Origin: Leptospiraceae bacterium
GTDB lineage: Bacteria; Spirochaetota; Leptospiria; Leptospirales; Leptospiraceae
Direction of reading: 5' to 3'
Assembly (NCBI GenBank): GCA_024233865.1
Contig: JACKPA010000001.1
Location: 744,001-808,000 of the forward strand
DNA length: 64,000 nucleotides
Of this stretch, positions 52,983 to 61,461 are shown in pieces. Below the pieces are notes generated by a model. The model saw only the letters and a program-made list of their open reading frames with translations, was not told where the DNA came from and searched no databases. Every line of letters begins with the position of its first letter. Position 1 is the first letter of the stretch. Both the position numbers and the translations under genes were made by a program.

Positions 52983-53999
52983 ATGAGAAACACTATCCTA
53001 TTATTTTTAATTCTAATTTTTACTTTATCATTTTGCAAAGGCGGAAAAAAGTCAGAAAACGTTCTGAATGGAGCTGGAGCAACGTTTCCCTATCCGGTTT
53101 ATTCGGCTTGGGCACAAGATTTTGAGAAAAGTTCTCAAATAAAGCTAAACTACCAATCAATTGGTTCCGGTGGTGGAATCCAGCAAATCAGCAATCGAAC
53201 CGTTGACTTCGGAGCGTCTGATAAACCGCTAGAACCCTCCGAGCTGGAAACAAAAAAGCTATTACAATTTCCGGCTGTTATTGGCGGTGTTGTGCCTGTA
53301 ATCAATATACCTGGAGTTGAATCCGGTAAACTATCTCTTGACGGGAAAACCCTCTGTAAGGTTTACCTCGGTGAAATCAAAAAATGGAATGAAAAGGCTA
53401 TCAAAACCCTTAATTCCTCAATAAACTTACCTAATGAGAAAATTACGGTTGTAACTCGTTCTGACGGTTCAGGGACAACTGCTCTTTTCACTCGTTATTT
53501 GAGCGAAAACTGTCCTGAATGGAAAGAAAAGGTAGGTGCTGATACTTCCGTAAAATTCCCTGTAGGCTTGGGAGCAAAAGGGAATGAAGGAATCACAAAT
53601 TATGTTCAAAGAGTGAAAGGTGCAATTGGGTATGTAGAATTTGCTTACGCTCACCAAAATCATTTGAACCATATTTCCCTGATCAATCCTGCTGGAAATT
53701 CCGTTGAACCAAGTTTTGAAGCTTTTCAAGATGCTGCAGCAACCGGTGAGTTTAAACCGGAAAATCACTTTTATCTTTGGTTGATCAACTCTCCCGGAGA
53801 AAAATCTTGGCCTATTTCAGGAGCCTCTTATATCCTATTGGCAAAAGAAAAACCGGAAATCAACAAAAGAGTTGTTCAATTTTTTGATTGGACATTCAAA
53901 AATGGAGATGAAACAGCAAAGAAGCTGGTTTATGTTCCATTACCGGATGAGCTAAAAAATAAAATTAGAGAGTATTGGAAAGCAAACAACTTGAACTAA
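52983..53999 (+). CDS. pstS: Phosphate-binding protein PstS
   Basis: This 338-residue lipoprotein has a signal ending LSFC (Cys18). Phosphate-site motifs are clear: NGAGATFPYPVY, SIGSGGGIQQI, DFGASDKPL and TRSDGSGTTALFTRYL. It binds phosphate in the periplasm and delivers it to PstCA. The stop is one base from the pstC ATG. It sits behind a possible Pho-type direct repeat. Confidence 0.93.
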   Translation: MRNTILLFLILIFTLSFCKGGKKSENVLNGAGATFPYPVYSAWAQDFEKSSQIKLNYQSIGSGGGIQQISNRTVDFGASDKPLEPSELETKKLLQFPAVIGGVVPVINIPGVESGKLSLDGKTLCKVYLGEIKKWNEKAIKTLNSSINLPNEKITVVTRSDGSGTTALFTRYLSENCPEWKEKVGADTSVKFPVGLGAKGNEGITNYVQRVKGAIGYVEFAYAHQNHLNHISLINPAGNSVEPSFEAFQDAAATGEFKPENHFYLWLINSPGEKSWPISGASYILLAKEKPEINKRVVQFFDWTFKNGDETAKKLVYVPLPDELKNKIREYWKANNLN

Positions 54000-54000
54000 T

Positions 54001-54927
54001 ATGTCAAAGAATAAAAAGATAGATTTATTTTTGTTACTTTTTACAGGGAGTGCTGCCACCGTAGTCCTTTTGATGACGGTAGGTATTTTTATAACCCTTT
54101 TTCTCCAATCTCTACCAGCGATTCAAAAATTCGGTTTTTTTCATTTTATTTTCTCTGCTGATTGGGACCCTGTAAAAGTTACTTTTGGTGCAGCAACAAC
54201 AATTGTAGGAACACTGATCATTACTTTTTTGTCTTTGCTTATGGCAACACCCATAGCCATTGGAATAGCCATTTTTATTACAGAAATAGCACACGCTCGT
54301 TTGAAAGGATTGATAGGGATGGCAATTGAATTGCTTGCTGCCATACCGAGCATAATCTATGGAATGTGGGGATTGTTTACGCTTTCACCCATAATGGCAA
54401 ACTATGTAGAGCCTTTTTTACAAAATTCCCTCGGTTGGGTACCTGGAATAGGTTATTTATTCAGAGGTACTCCTTTGGGAATCGACCTTTTGACGGCAAG
54501 TGTGATTCTCAGTATTATGATTATACCTTTTACGGCAAGTATCGCACGGGATGCTTTTGCACTGACTCCTTCCGTTATGAAAGAGTCTTCTTATGCTTTA
54601 GGCTCTACAAAATGGGAAGTTGTTCGAGATGTTATTATTCCCCACTCTTTACAGGGTGTTTTAGGTGGAGTAATCCTATCTTTAGGAAGAGCTTTGGGAG
54701 AAACAATGGCAGTTGCGTTTGTTTTAGGAAACAAGCACCATATACCAACCTCTCTTTTAGAAGCAGCAACTACCATAACTGTTACTCTGGCAAATGAATT
54801 TGCAGAGGCTACCGGGGATATATATTTATCTTCTTTATTCTACTTGGCTTTACTCTTGTTTTTTATGAGCTTCGTCATTCTTTCTATTGCAAAAACTCTG
54901 ATTCGTTCCAAGAGGCACCTACATTGA
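54001..54927 (+). CDS. pstC: Phosphate ABC permease PstC
   Basis: This 308-residue inner-membrane protein has about six transmembrane helices and the binding-protein-dependent permease loop (ALGSTKWEVVRDVIIPHSLQGVLGG) that contacts PstB. Motif ELLAAIPSIIYGMWG is typical of PstC. Its end overlaps the pstA start by four bases. It forms the phosphate channel with PstA. Confidence 0.93.
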   Translation: MSKNKKIDLFLLLFTGSAATVVLLMTVGIFITLFLQSLPAIQKFGFFHFIFSADWDPVKVTFGAATTIVGTLIITFLSLLMATPIAIGIAIFITEIAHARLKGLIGMAIELLAAIPSIIYGMWGLFTLSPIMANYVEPFLQNSLGWVPGIGYLFRGTPLGIDLLTASVILSIMIIPFTASIARDAFALTPSVMKESSYALGSTKWEVVRDVIIPHSLQGVLGGVILSLGRALGETMAVAFVLGNKHHIPTSLLEAATTITVTLANEFAEATGDIYLSSLFYLALLLFFMSFVILSIAKTLIRSKRHLH

Positions 54928-55766
54928 ATCCTATCAAGGTAAGAAAATTAAAAAGCCTTTTTGTGCTTTCTCTTAGTTCATTAACAACTGCAATTGGTTT
55001 GTTTTGGTTGGTCTTTATTTTATCTGATGTTATTGTACATGGTGTGCAAGCTATCAACCTTGACCTATTTCTAAATGATCCTGTTGCTTTGGGAGCGGAA
55101 GGTGGTGGTTTACGAAATGCCTTTGTCGGACAACTCTTGATTATAGTCGCCGCAACATCTATCGGTGTACCTTTGGGTTTGCTTGGTGGAATCTTTCTTG
55201 CAGAATACGTTCGCGGAACCAAATACGCTCATCTTATCAGTATGCTTGCCGATATAATGGTAAGCGTTCCTTCCATTGTAATCGGAACATTTGCTTATGC
55301 TATGCTTGTTAAACCCTTTGGCGTTTTTAACGGTTGGGCAGGTTCAATAGCTTTGGCTATTATTATGATTCCTGTTATATTGCGAACTACGGAAGAAATG
55401 CTTAAACTCGTTCCGACCGCCTTAAGAGAAGCAGCTTTTGCACTGGGAGCTTCCAGATTTCAAGTGGCATTTCAAGTAGTATTCAAAGCTGCTATCAATG
55501 GAATTTTAACGGGTGTTTTGCTTGCTATTGCCAGAGTATCGGGTGAGACGGCTCCTTTGCTTTTTACGTCTTTTAATAATAATTTCTTTTCTTTGGATAT
55601 GAATGGACCCATTTCCTCTCTTACAGTAACCATCTACCAATACGCAATGGGACCATACAAAGAATGGCACAGACAAGCATGGGCAGCATCTTTGATAATT
55701 ATGCTGGTTATTTTATTGATTACAATTATAGCCAGACTAGCGTTCAAAAAAGATTATAAATATTAA
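54924..55766 (+). CDS. pstA: Phosphate ABC permease PstA
   Basis: This 280-residue membrane protein starts at TTG 54924, overlapping pstC by four bases. It has six helices, the SVPSIVIGTFAY motif and the ATPase-contact loop EAAFALGASRFQVAFQVVFKAAINGI. It pairs with PstC in the phosphate transporter. The next gene begins eleven bases after its stop, with AGAGG before it. Confidence 0.93.
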   Translation: MNPIKVRKLKSLFVLSLSSLTTAIGLFWLVFILSDVIVHGVQAINLDLFLNDPVALGAEGGGLRNAFVGQLLIIVAATSIGVPLGLLGGIFLAEYVRGTKYAHLISMLADIMVSVPSIVIGTFAYAMLVKPFGVFNGWAGSIALAIIMIPVILRTTEEMLKLVPTALREAAFALGASRFQVAFQVVFKAAINGILTGVLLAIARVSGETAPLLFTSFNNNFFSLDMNGPISSLTVTIYQYAMGPYKEWHRQAWAASLIIMLVILLITIIARLAFKKDYKY

Positions 55767-55777
55767 CAGAGGTATGT

Positions 55778-56530
55778 ATGGAAATTGAAATTATTGATTT
55801 AGACTTTTATTATTCCGGACAAGTTCATGCTTTGAAAAATATAAATTTTTCAATCCTTAAAAACAAAATTACGGCTTTAATCGGCCCGTCCGGGTGCGGA
55901 AAAACCACTTTACTTCGATGTTTTAACCGAATGCACGATCTATACCCCAATAATCGTTACGAGGGTAAGGTGATGTTTGAAAAAAGAAACATACTGAATA
56001 AAGAAGAAGACGTTATTCAACTCAGAAGCAAAATCGGAATGGTTTTCCAAAAACCTACACCTTTTCCTATGTCGATCTTTGACAACGTTAGTTATGGTTT
56101 AAAATTGAAAGGCATCAAAAATAAAACCGAACTTTCCGAAAGAGTGGAGACATCTCTAAAACAAGCTGCTCTCTGGGATGAAGTGAAAGAAAAGCTAAAC
56201 AAAAATGCTTTTGATCTCTCCGGAGGACAACAGCAAAGACTCGTTATTGCCAGAGCTTTGGCAGCCGAGCCAGACATTCTTTTGTTTGACGAACCTACTT
56301 CGGCTTTGGACCCTATTTCTACCGGAAAAATTGAGGAACTGGCTTTAGAACTCAAACAGAATTTAACGATTATTATAGTTACACACAATATGCAACAAGC
56401 TGCAAGAATGTCTGATAATACTGCGTTTTTGATGCTGGGAGAAATGGTTGAGTTCGGAGAAACAGCAAAAATTTTTAATGATCCAATTCAAAAACTAACC
56501 AAAGACTATGTTTCCGGCAGGTTTGGTTGA
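55778..56530 (+). CDS. pstB: Phosphate ABC transporter ATPase PstB
   Basis: This 250-residue ATPase has Walker A GPSGCGKT (36-43), Q-loop MVFQKPTPFPMSIFDNV characteristic of PstB, signature LSGGQQQRL and Walker B ILLFDEPTSALDP. It powers phosphate uptake through PstCA. It ends the operon; no phoU follows, and the convergent HxlR gene ends only five bases away. Confidence 0.95.
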   Translation: MEIEIIDLDFYYSGQVHALKNINFSILKNKITALIGPSGCGKTTLLRCFNRMHDLYPNNRYEGKVMFEKRNILNKEEDVIQLRSKIGMVFQKPTPFPMSIFDNVSYGLKLKGIKNKTELSERVETSLKQAALWDEVKEKLNKNAFDLSGGQQQRLVIARALAAEPDILLFDEPTSALDPISTGKIEELALELKQNLTIIIVTHNMQQAARMSDNTAFLMLGEMVEFGETAKIFNDPIQKLTKDYVSGRFG

Positions 56531-56535
56531 GATAA

Positions 56536-56889
56536 TTATGTTACTTTACTAAATATACCTTCTTCTTTCATCAGTTCTTTTCCGTATTCGCGCATCATTT
56601 GAATCAACGGAATAGTTCTTTTTCCCTTTTCTGTAATACTGTACTCTGTATGTGGCGGGATTACGGGATAGACTTTGCGATGAATAAAACCATCTTTTTC
56701 CAATTCACGAAGTTGGGTTGTTAGCATTTTATTTGTCACCTTGGATAAGGAACGTTGGAGTTCTCCATACCGCATCTTGCTATCATTGAGTCTCCATAAA
56801 ATAGGAATTTTCCATGCTCCTCCTATCTTATGCAAAACAAACTCTACTGGATTGTGAAACAATTTTCCGTTATATTCAAAATCTGGCAC
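56536..56889 (-). CDS. HxlR-family transcriptional regulator
   Basis: This is a 117-residue winged-helix protein with family pattern HKIGGAWKIPILWRL, MRYGELQRSLSKVTNKMLTTQLRELEKDGFIHR and PPHTEYSITEKGK. The usual Cys near the N-terminus of redox-sensing members is absent, so the trigger is unclear. It is divergent from the GH19-like gene, with a palindrome-like site between, and convergent with pstB. Confidence 0.88.
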   Translation of the reverse strand: MPDFEYNGKLFHNPVEFVLHKIGGAWKIPILWRLNDSKMRYGELQRSLSKVTNKMLTTQLRELEKDGFIHRKVYPVIPPHTEYSITEKGKRTIPLIQMMREYGKELMKEEGIFSKVT

Positions 56890-56925
56890 AATAGTAACCT
56901 TTTAGTATGTATGATTGTGATTGAA

Positions 56926-56943
56926 CAGTATAAAAGTATACTG
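56926..56943. promoter_or_regulatory. Possible HxlR operator
   Basis: CAGTATAAAAGTATACTG is an interrupted palindrome (CAGTATA / AGTATACTG arms with mismatches) between the HxlR gene and the gene at 57041, with further GTATA words at 56949. HxlR-family proteins often bind such TATAC-rich dyads. Assigned by position and form only. Confidence 0.4.
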
Positions 56944-57040
56944 GTATATCAAGTCATATTTGGAAAAAACTTTATACTTGAAAAAAAAATGATGCCACAA
57001 AACGTAATAATTTTATATTTTAGTAATTCAGGAGGGTAAA

Positions 57041-57676
57041 ATGGCTATTGCAAGAAGGTCTACCGGTACTCCTACCGGTGCTGTGTCAAGTAATAATGAA
57101 AATGTAATAGTGAGGCTGGTTGCTGCTGTTCCGGAACCATTTCGTAAATACGCTAAAGTGAGTATTCCTATAATAATGAAGGAATGTAAAAAATATGGAG
57201 TCCTCGACAAAGGGCAAATTGCCTATATTCTGGCAACCGTTCATAAAGAATCTAATTTTGGTAGATGGATGAAAGAAGTTAAATGGTCTAAAAACGACGG
57301 GTTAGATGAAAAAACGTATTTTATGAACAAATATGGAAGTCGTAAAGATTTGGGAAATATTCGCCCGGAGGACGGTTATGACTATAGAGGTAGAGGGTTT
57401 TGTCAAATAACAGGTCGATACAATTACGAAAGATGGTCCAAAAAGTTAGGAATTGACTTATTAAACAGCCCAGATAAAGCGGCAGATACCGAAATTGCTG
57501 CCAAAATATTGGTGGAGGGAATGCGAGACGGTGGGTTTACAAAGCATAAACTTTCTGATCATATCCAGGGAACAAAAAAGGATTTTATAAATGCCAGAAG
57601 AATTATCAATAGATTAGATGCTGCCGACGAAATTGCAGGGTTTGCAAATACTTATTACAGTATTTTGGTTTCCTAA
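57041..57676 (+). CDS. GH19-like lysozyme-fold protein
   Basis: This is a 211-residue protein, with GGAGG six bases before the ATG. Residues 58-130 resemble the chitinase class I / phage endolysin fold: YILATVHKESNFGRWMKEV (likely catalytic Glu70, and Glu79) and YRGRGFCQITGRYNYERW. There is no signal peptide, so export would need a holin-like or other route, or it acts after lysis. It could come from a phage or be a tailocin-type lysin, but no phage genes adjoin it. Confidence 0.75.
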   Translation: MAIARRSTGTPTGAVSSNNENVIVRLVAAVPEPFRKYAKVSIPIIMKECKKYGVLDKGQIAYILATVHKESNFGRWMKEVKWSKNDGLDEKTYFMNKYGSRKDLGNIRPEDGYDYRGRGFCQITGRYNYERWSKKLGIDLLNSPDKAADTEIAAKILVEGMRDGGFTKHKLSDHIQGTKKDFINARRIINRLDAADEIAGFANTYYSILVS

Positions 57677-57813
57677 TTTGACTTTTCTATATGATCTAAA
57701 CTCTTTAAATTAATTTTTTATATTAAAATCTAAGTGTTTTTAAAATTATTATTGTTTCTTTTTAATAGAGTTAGGAAATTATCATATTTAAAATAGTTAG
57801 GGGAAGTGTATCC

Positions 57814-58584
57814 ATGAGCAAATTGCTAAAATTTATTGCTATATTTTTGTTACTAACCTTGAATTTTTTCTACTGTTCATCATCTTCAGATAAAGTGAAA
57901 GAAGAAGATAAAACTAGCGTAGAAAATACTGAAAAAGTAGAGGCTCCTACTGAAGAAAAAAGTTCTTATGAAAACATTGATTCCGGAACAGGGGCAACAG
58001 AAGAAGTGGCGGAAAGAGATTCTACAGCAGAAACAGAGACACTTGAATCTCAACCGCCTACTGAAGCTACTGAGGGAAAACCTAGTAGTGATGGGATGGC
58101 TAGTACCGAAGATATGTCAAAAAGCGAGAAAACAGAAGGCGAAACAATTTACGGAACTTTAGATGAAGAAAAATTGAATAACATTAATGAAAAAATTCAA
58201 GATTTAAGGTATCCTGACGGGAAGATGGTGAAAGGTTTTAAATACAAAGACACGAAACTTCCTAATAAAAATGATTTCGCTAGGTGGATTAAAACTTCAG
58301 GAAAAGTAATAAAAGAAGGATTTGATATGTTACCGTCAAATTATGCTTTGGAGGTTACCGGACATGCCGATTCAAGTGGTCCTGAGCAAGAAGATGGAAA
58401 TAAAAAAGGTAATCTTTTTTATTCGGAAGAAAGGGCAAAATCCGTTAAAAGAGAACTCGTTCGTATGAAGATTCCTGAAGATCGAATTATCACTAGAGGA
58501 ATCGGGTCTTCTTCTCCGGTAGCAGGAGTTGACGAAAGAGATGTATCAAATAGAAGGGTTACTTTTAAATTTATTCAAAAGTAG
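57814..58584 (+). CDS. OmpA-family lipoprotein
   Basis: This is a 256-residue protein with a signal ending FFYC (Cys21) and a Glu/Thr/Ser-rich linker of about 100 residues. The C-terminal OmpA-like peptidoglycan-binding domain contains VTGHADSSGPE, YSEERAKSVKRELVRM and ITRGIGSSSP...DVSNRRVTF. It probably anchors the outer membrane to peptidoglycan. GGGG lies nine bases upstream of ATG. Confidence 0.88.
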   Translation: MSKLLKFIAIFLLLTLNFFYCSSSSDKVKEEDKTSVENTEKVEAPTEEKSSYENIDSGTGATEEVAERDSTAETETLESQPPTEATEGKPSSDGMASTEDMSKSEKTEGETIYGTLDEEKLNNINEKIQDLRYPDGKMVKGFKYKDTKLPNKNDFARWIKTSGKVIKEGFDMLPSNYALEVTGHADSSGPEQEDGNKKGNLFYSEERAKSVKRELVRMKIPEDRIITRGIGSSSPVAGVDERDVSNRRVTFKFIQK

Positions 58585-58604
58585 AATAAATAATTAAAAA
58601 AAGG

Positions 58605-59234
58605 TTACAAATTAGTAAGTATTTCCTCTACGAAGGAGTAACCTTTACCTTGGCGGATTATAGATATTTCATCTGAAGTGAGGTTTATGATTGTTGAAGG
58701 CTCTACTTCAATAATCCCTCCGTCTATAATCCCATCTACCTTTTTTCCATACATTTCCTCCAAATCGTTTATATCCGTAATAAATTCGTCATCAGTTGTT
58801 ACGGAAGTGGATGTTAAAGTTCCTTGGTGAATTTTTAATAACTCGATTATAAAGGGATGTTCAGGAATCCTGATGCCTATATTCTTATTTTTATGGTTTG
58901 AAAAAGACACACGAGGAAGGTTTTTGTTTGCTTTCAAAATAAAAGTATAAGGACCAGGTGTAATTCTTTTCATAATTCTAAAACCAACATTGGATAGATT
59001 TTCTATATATTCTGATGCAGTAGAAATATCAGGGCAAATCAATGATAAAGGTTTGTTTTTATTTATTTCCTTCAATTCATAAAGTTTTTCGACTCCTTTT
59101 TTAGATTGAGAGTCGGCTATCAAGCCATAAACCGTATCTGTTGGGAATATAAAAACACCACCATCTTTCAACTTATCAGAAATCTGTTTTAATTTCCTCA
59201 CTTCCGGATTTTGAGGATGAAGTTCAATAATCAT
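58605..59234 (-). CDS. yciO: YciO-type Sua5/YrdC-fold protein
   Basis: This is a 209-residue protein resembling E. coli YciO throughout: an initial ELHPQNPEVRKL, FPTDTVYGL, TPGPYTFILKA, IGIRIPEHP, TSTSV, and a final GGIIEVEPSTIINLTS. It lacks the KxR and SxN residues of true threonylcarbamoyl-AMP synthases (NKNKPLSL and TSTS occupy those places), so tRNA-modifying activity is doubtful. Function of YciO is poorly known. Confidence 0.85.
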   Translation of the reverse strand: MIIELHPQNPEVRKLKQISDKLKDGGVFIFPTDTVYGLIADSQSKKGVEKLYELKEINKNKPLSLICPDISTASEYIENLSNVGFRIMKRITPGPYTFILKANKNLPRVSFSNHKNKNIGIRIPEHPFIIELLKIHQGTLTSTSVTTDDEFITDINDLEEMYGKKVDGIIDGGIIEVEPSTIINLTSDEISIIRQGKGYSFVEEILTNL

Positions 59235-59267
59235 AAAAGCAACGGAAAATTATAACCTCCCTCAAGT

Positions 59268-60308
59268 CTATTCTTTTTTGATTTTGGAAGTGTCTTTATT
59301 GGAAGTTTTTTCCGGTTCTTTGTTCAAAGTATCTTTTTCCTCTGGTACAGCTTTATCCTTTTCTGTAGCTTTTTCCTTATGTGGCTCTTTTTCTTCTTTG
59401 AAATTATACTTTTCCATAAGAACTTTTTTAGCCTGGAGCCTTTCCTCTTCCCTTTCTTTTTCTCGCTCTTTATGGATTAGGTCAATAGAATCATCATAAA
59501 AGCTTATGTATTCTTTTGGAATATAGTCATCTTCAATTAAAAATCCTTGGGTAAATTTTTCTTTTATTGAAAGGTCTTTTATTTTGTCTTTTTGTAAAAG
59601 ATAGGAAAGTTTGACTAAATTAAAAATAGATTTTTTGTAAAAAGAGATAGCTTCTGAAAAATCCTTACTAAGCGAAGAATGTTCTGCTGAAGCGTGGAAT
59701 TGTCCTGCTGTATTTAAGTATTTTTCCAAAACTGCAATATATTCTGGAGCCATGCCGGAATTTACTTTTAAGTCAATTACAGACTGGATATTTTCTGAAA
59801 AGAGCTTTAAATAAACTTCCTGGTATTTTTGGGTCAATGGCTCACAAACCGAATTTATATCTTTATAGTTTTTTTCATATTTTCGGCGAGCCATTACAAA
59901 ATCTCTTTTTTGATAGTCGATACTCGCTTTTGTATAGCTATCTACCAGCTGTTTGTATTTTTCTTCTTCACCCAGGTTTAAAAAAGAACTTTTTAGAGTT
60001 TTTAATAATTTGAGGCTTAAAGTTCTATAGTTAGAAGCAACTAGTTTGGAATCTATTTGAACAGTACCAGTCTCGTAGCGTGAAGGTTCCAAATCTTCTT
60101 CAACCTGTTTTTCCGGATTAGAAGCTTTGACTTCTTCCTTTTTGTCTTTATCTTTTGAAGAAGATATTTTGTCACCCGCCTTTTCCTTGTTGTCATTAGG
60201 AGAAGGTTTTGGTGCCGACTGCGCTGGTTTGGCTTTTTCTTGAGAATATAAAAAACCACTATATAAAAATGTTGCAATAAATAAAAATATAAATAAACCG
60301 TTTTTCAT
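59268..60308 (-). CDS. Secreted charged protein of unknown function
   Basis: This 346-residue protein has a signal peptide (1-22, ending FLYSQ). Both ends are Lys/Glu/Pro-rich and low in complexity. The central region (about 80-270) is helical and contains LGEEEKYKQLVDSYTKASIDYQKRDFVMARRKYEKNYKDI, which reads like a TPR-type helical pair. No family is recognised. It is divergent from maf. Confidence 0.65.
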   Translation of the reverse strand: MKNGLFIFLFIATFLYSGFLYSQEKAKPAQSAPKPSPNDNKEKAGDKISSSKDKDKKEEVKASNPEKQVEEDLEPSRYETGTVQIDSKLVASNYRTLSLKLLKTLKSSFLNLGEEEKYKQLVDSYTKASIDYQKRDFVMARRKYEKNYKDINSVCEPLTQKYQEVYLKLFSENIQSVIDLKVNSGMAPEYIAVLEKYLNTAGQFHASAEHSSLSKDFSEAISFYKKSIFNLVKLSYLLQKDKIKDLSIKEKFTQGFLIEDDYIPKEYISFYDDSIDLIHKEREKEREEERLQAKKVLMEKYNFKEEKEPHKEKATEKDKAVPEEKDTLNKEPEKTSNKDTSKIKKE

Positions 60309-60400
60309 GCCATTCTTATTATCGACAGATAGTGAATTCTTTTTTTATAGAAATACGTGTAAACTTCACAAAAATAAACAAAAAATTCAAAGGTTTTTTT

Positions 60401-60961
60401 ATGCTTATACTAAAATCATCTTCTCCTAGGAGAATTCAAGTTTTAAAAAGTCTTGGGCTTAAATTTGATGTCCTTCCAGCCAATATAGATGAAAATTCTC
60501 AACCAGGAGAGAGTTATTTGGAATATTTAAAAAGAGTTACACTTGAAAAATTAGAAAAAGAAAAAGCAAGTAAAGAAAATATGTACATTTCTTCTGATAC
60601 CATTGTAGTAAATGAAAATAAAATGCTGCCTAAGCCAATTGACTTTAAAGAGGCTACTGCAATGCTAACAGAATTGGAAGGTAAAAATCATTTTGTATAT
60701 TCCGGTATTGCCATTCTCATTGGGGAGAACTTGGTTTTTGATTATGACAAAACGGAAGTTAATATGAAAGAATGGAAATTAAAAGAAATTAGAGAATATA
60801 TAGAAAAAAACCAACCTTTTGACAAAGCAGGTTCTTACGGGATCCAAGATAAAAATGGACCCGTACTCACAATCAAAGGATCATTCCATAATGTACTTGG
60901 GTTCCCTTTGAGAAAATTTTACTTGTATCATCATTTATGGAAAGATTTCTTATGCTTGTAA
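60401..60961 (+). CDS. maf: Maf-family nucleotide pyrophosphatase
   Basis: I chose ATG 60401 (186 residues) after AAAGG; upstream in-frame starts add 23 residues unlike Maf. It hydrolyses non-canonical nucleoside triphosphates. Motifs are SSSPRRIQVLKSL (4-18 region), SSDTIV with the catalytic Asp, DKAGSYGIQ and NVLGFPL. Residues match the dTTP/UTP (YhdE) type. Its end overlaps the convergent small gene by twelve bases. Confidence 0.9.
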   Translation: MLILKSSSPRRIQVLKSLGLKFDVLPANIDENSQPGESYLEYLKRVTLEKLEKEKASKENMYISSDTIVVNENKMLPKPIDFKEATAMLTELEGKNHFVYSGIAILIGENLVFDYDKTEVNMKEWKLKEIREYIEKNQPFDKAGSYGIQDKNGPVLTIKGSFHNVLGFPLRKFYLYHHLWKDFLCL

Positions 60962-61228
60962 ATCAAAAATCTGCCCTCTACCTTTAGTGGAATTTCGAGA
61001 AAATAGGGGGTTTTCATAGGTATTGTGCCTTTTTTTAACCACATCATAGTACTTTTCGTGGTTAAAATAGTTATCAAAACCAACGACCTTGTTAATTGTT
61101 GCTGCTTGAGCTTGGTTATGCACAGGCTGCACATAAGCTAAAGGTTCAGAAACAAGCGAAATCTTTTGTACACCTTCACCGTATATCATGGTTATAGTAT
61201 CGGAATCCTTAATCCGAATTATAAGCAC
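60950..61228 (-). CDS. Hypothetical small protein
   Basis: This 92-residue frame starts at GTG 61228 (ATG 61189 is an alternative and would lose 13 residues). It has no signal or known domain: VSEPLAYVQPVHNQAQAATINKVVGFDNYF, then KRHNTYENPLFSRNSTKGRG. The residue mix is like a real protein, but no ribosome-binding site is clear. It overlaps maf by twelve bases at its end. Confidence 0.45.
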   Translation of the reverse strand: MLIIRIKDSDTITMIYGEGVQKISLVSEPLAYVQPVHNQAQAATINKVVGFDNYFNHEKYYDVVKKRHNTYENPLFSRNSTKGRGQIFDLQA

Positions 61229-61461
61229 TATTCAATAATTTAGCAAAAAAAATCAAGCTTTATTGAATCAAAATTTTATAGCTCATTTCGACATTTCGGT
61301 AAGCTCAGGTGAGTGAATCCCGAACTTTTGGCTCCCTTTTTTCCGTTTTGGAAAATACACACTTTCCTACATAACCAAAGAAAGTGATCGCTTTAATTCC
61401 GTATATAATTAAAATAGATATTTATATAATATTTTTCTACTAAGGAAATGTAGATTTTAAA
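61229..61461. other. Spacer with TTCGAC/GCTCAG repeat
   Basis: TTCGACATTTCGGTAAGCTCAGGT at 61287-61310 has both halves of the short repeat seen at 12196 and 26166. Otherwise the stretch is AT-rich and holds the promoter region of the lipoprotein gene at 61462. Confidence 0.5.

Noticed and set aside
54366..54797. Long alternative-frame open frame inside pstC
   Set aside because: It lies wholly within the well-supported pstC gene and encodes an unnatural Cys/Phe-rich product.
57041..57676. Prophage region around the lysozyme-fold gene
   Set aside because: No integrase, capsid, tail or holin gene adjoins it; a single lysin-like gene is not enough.
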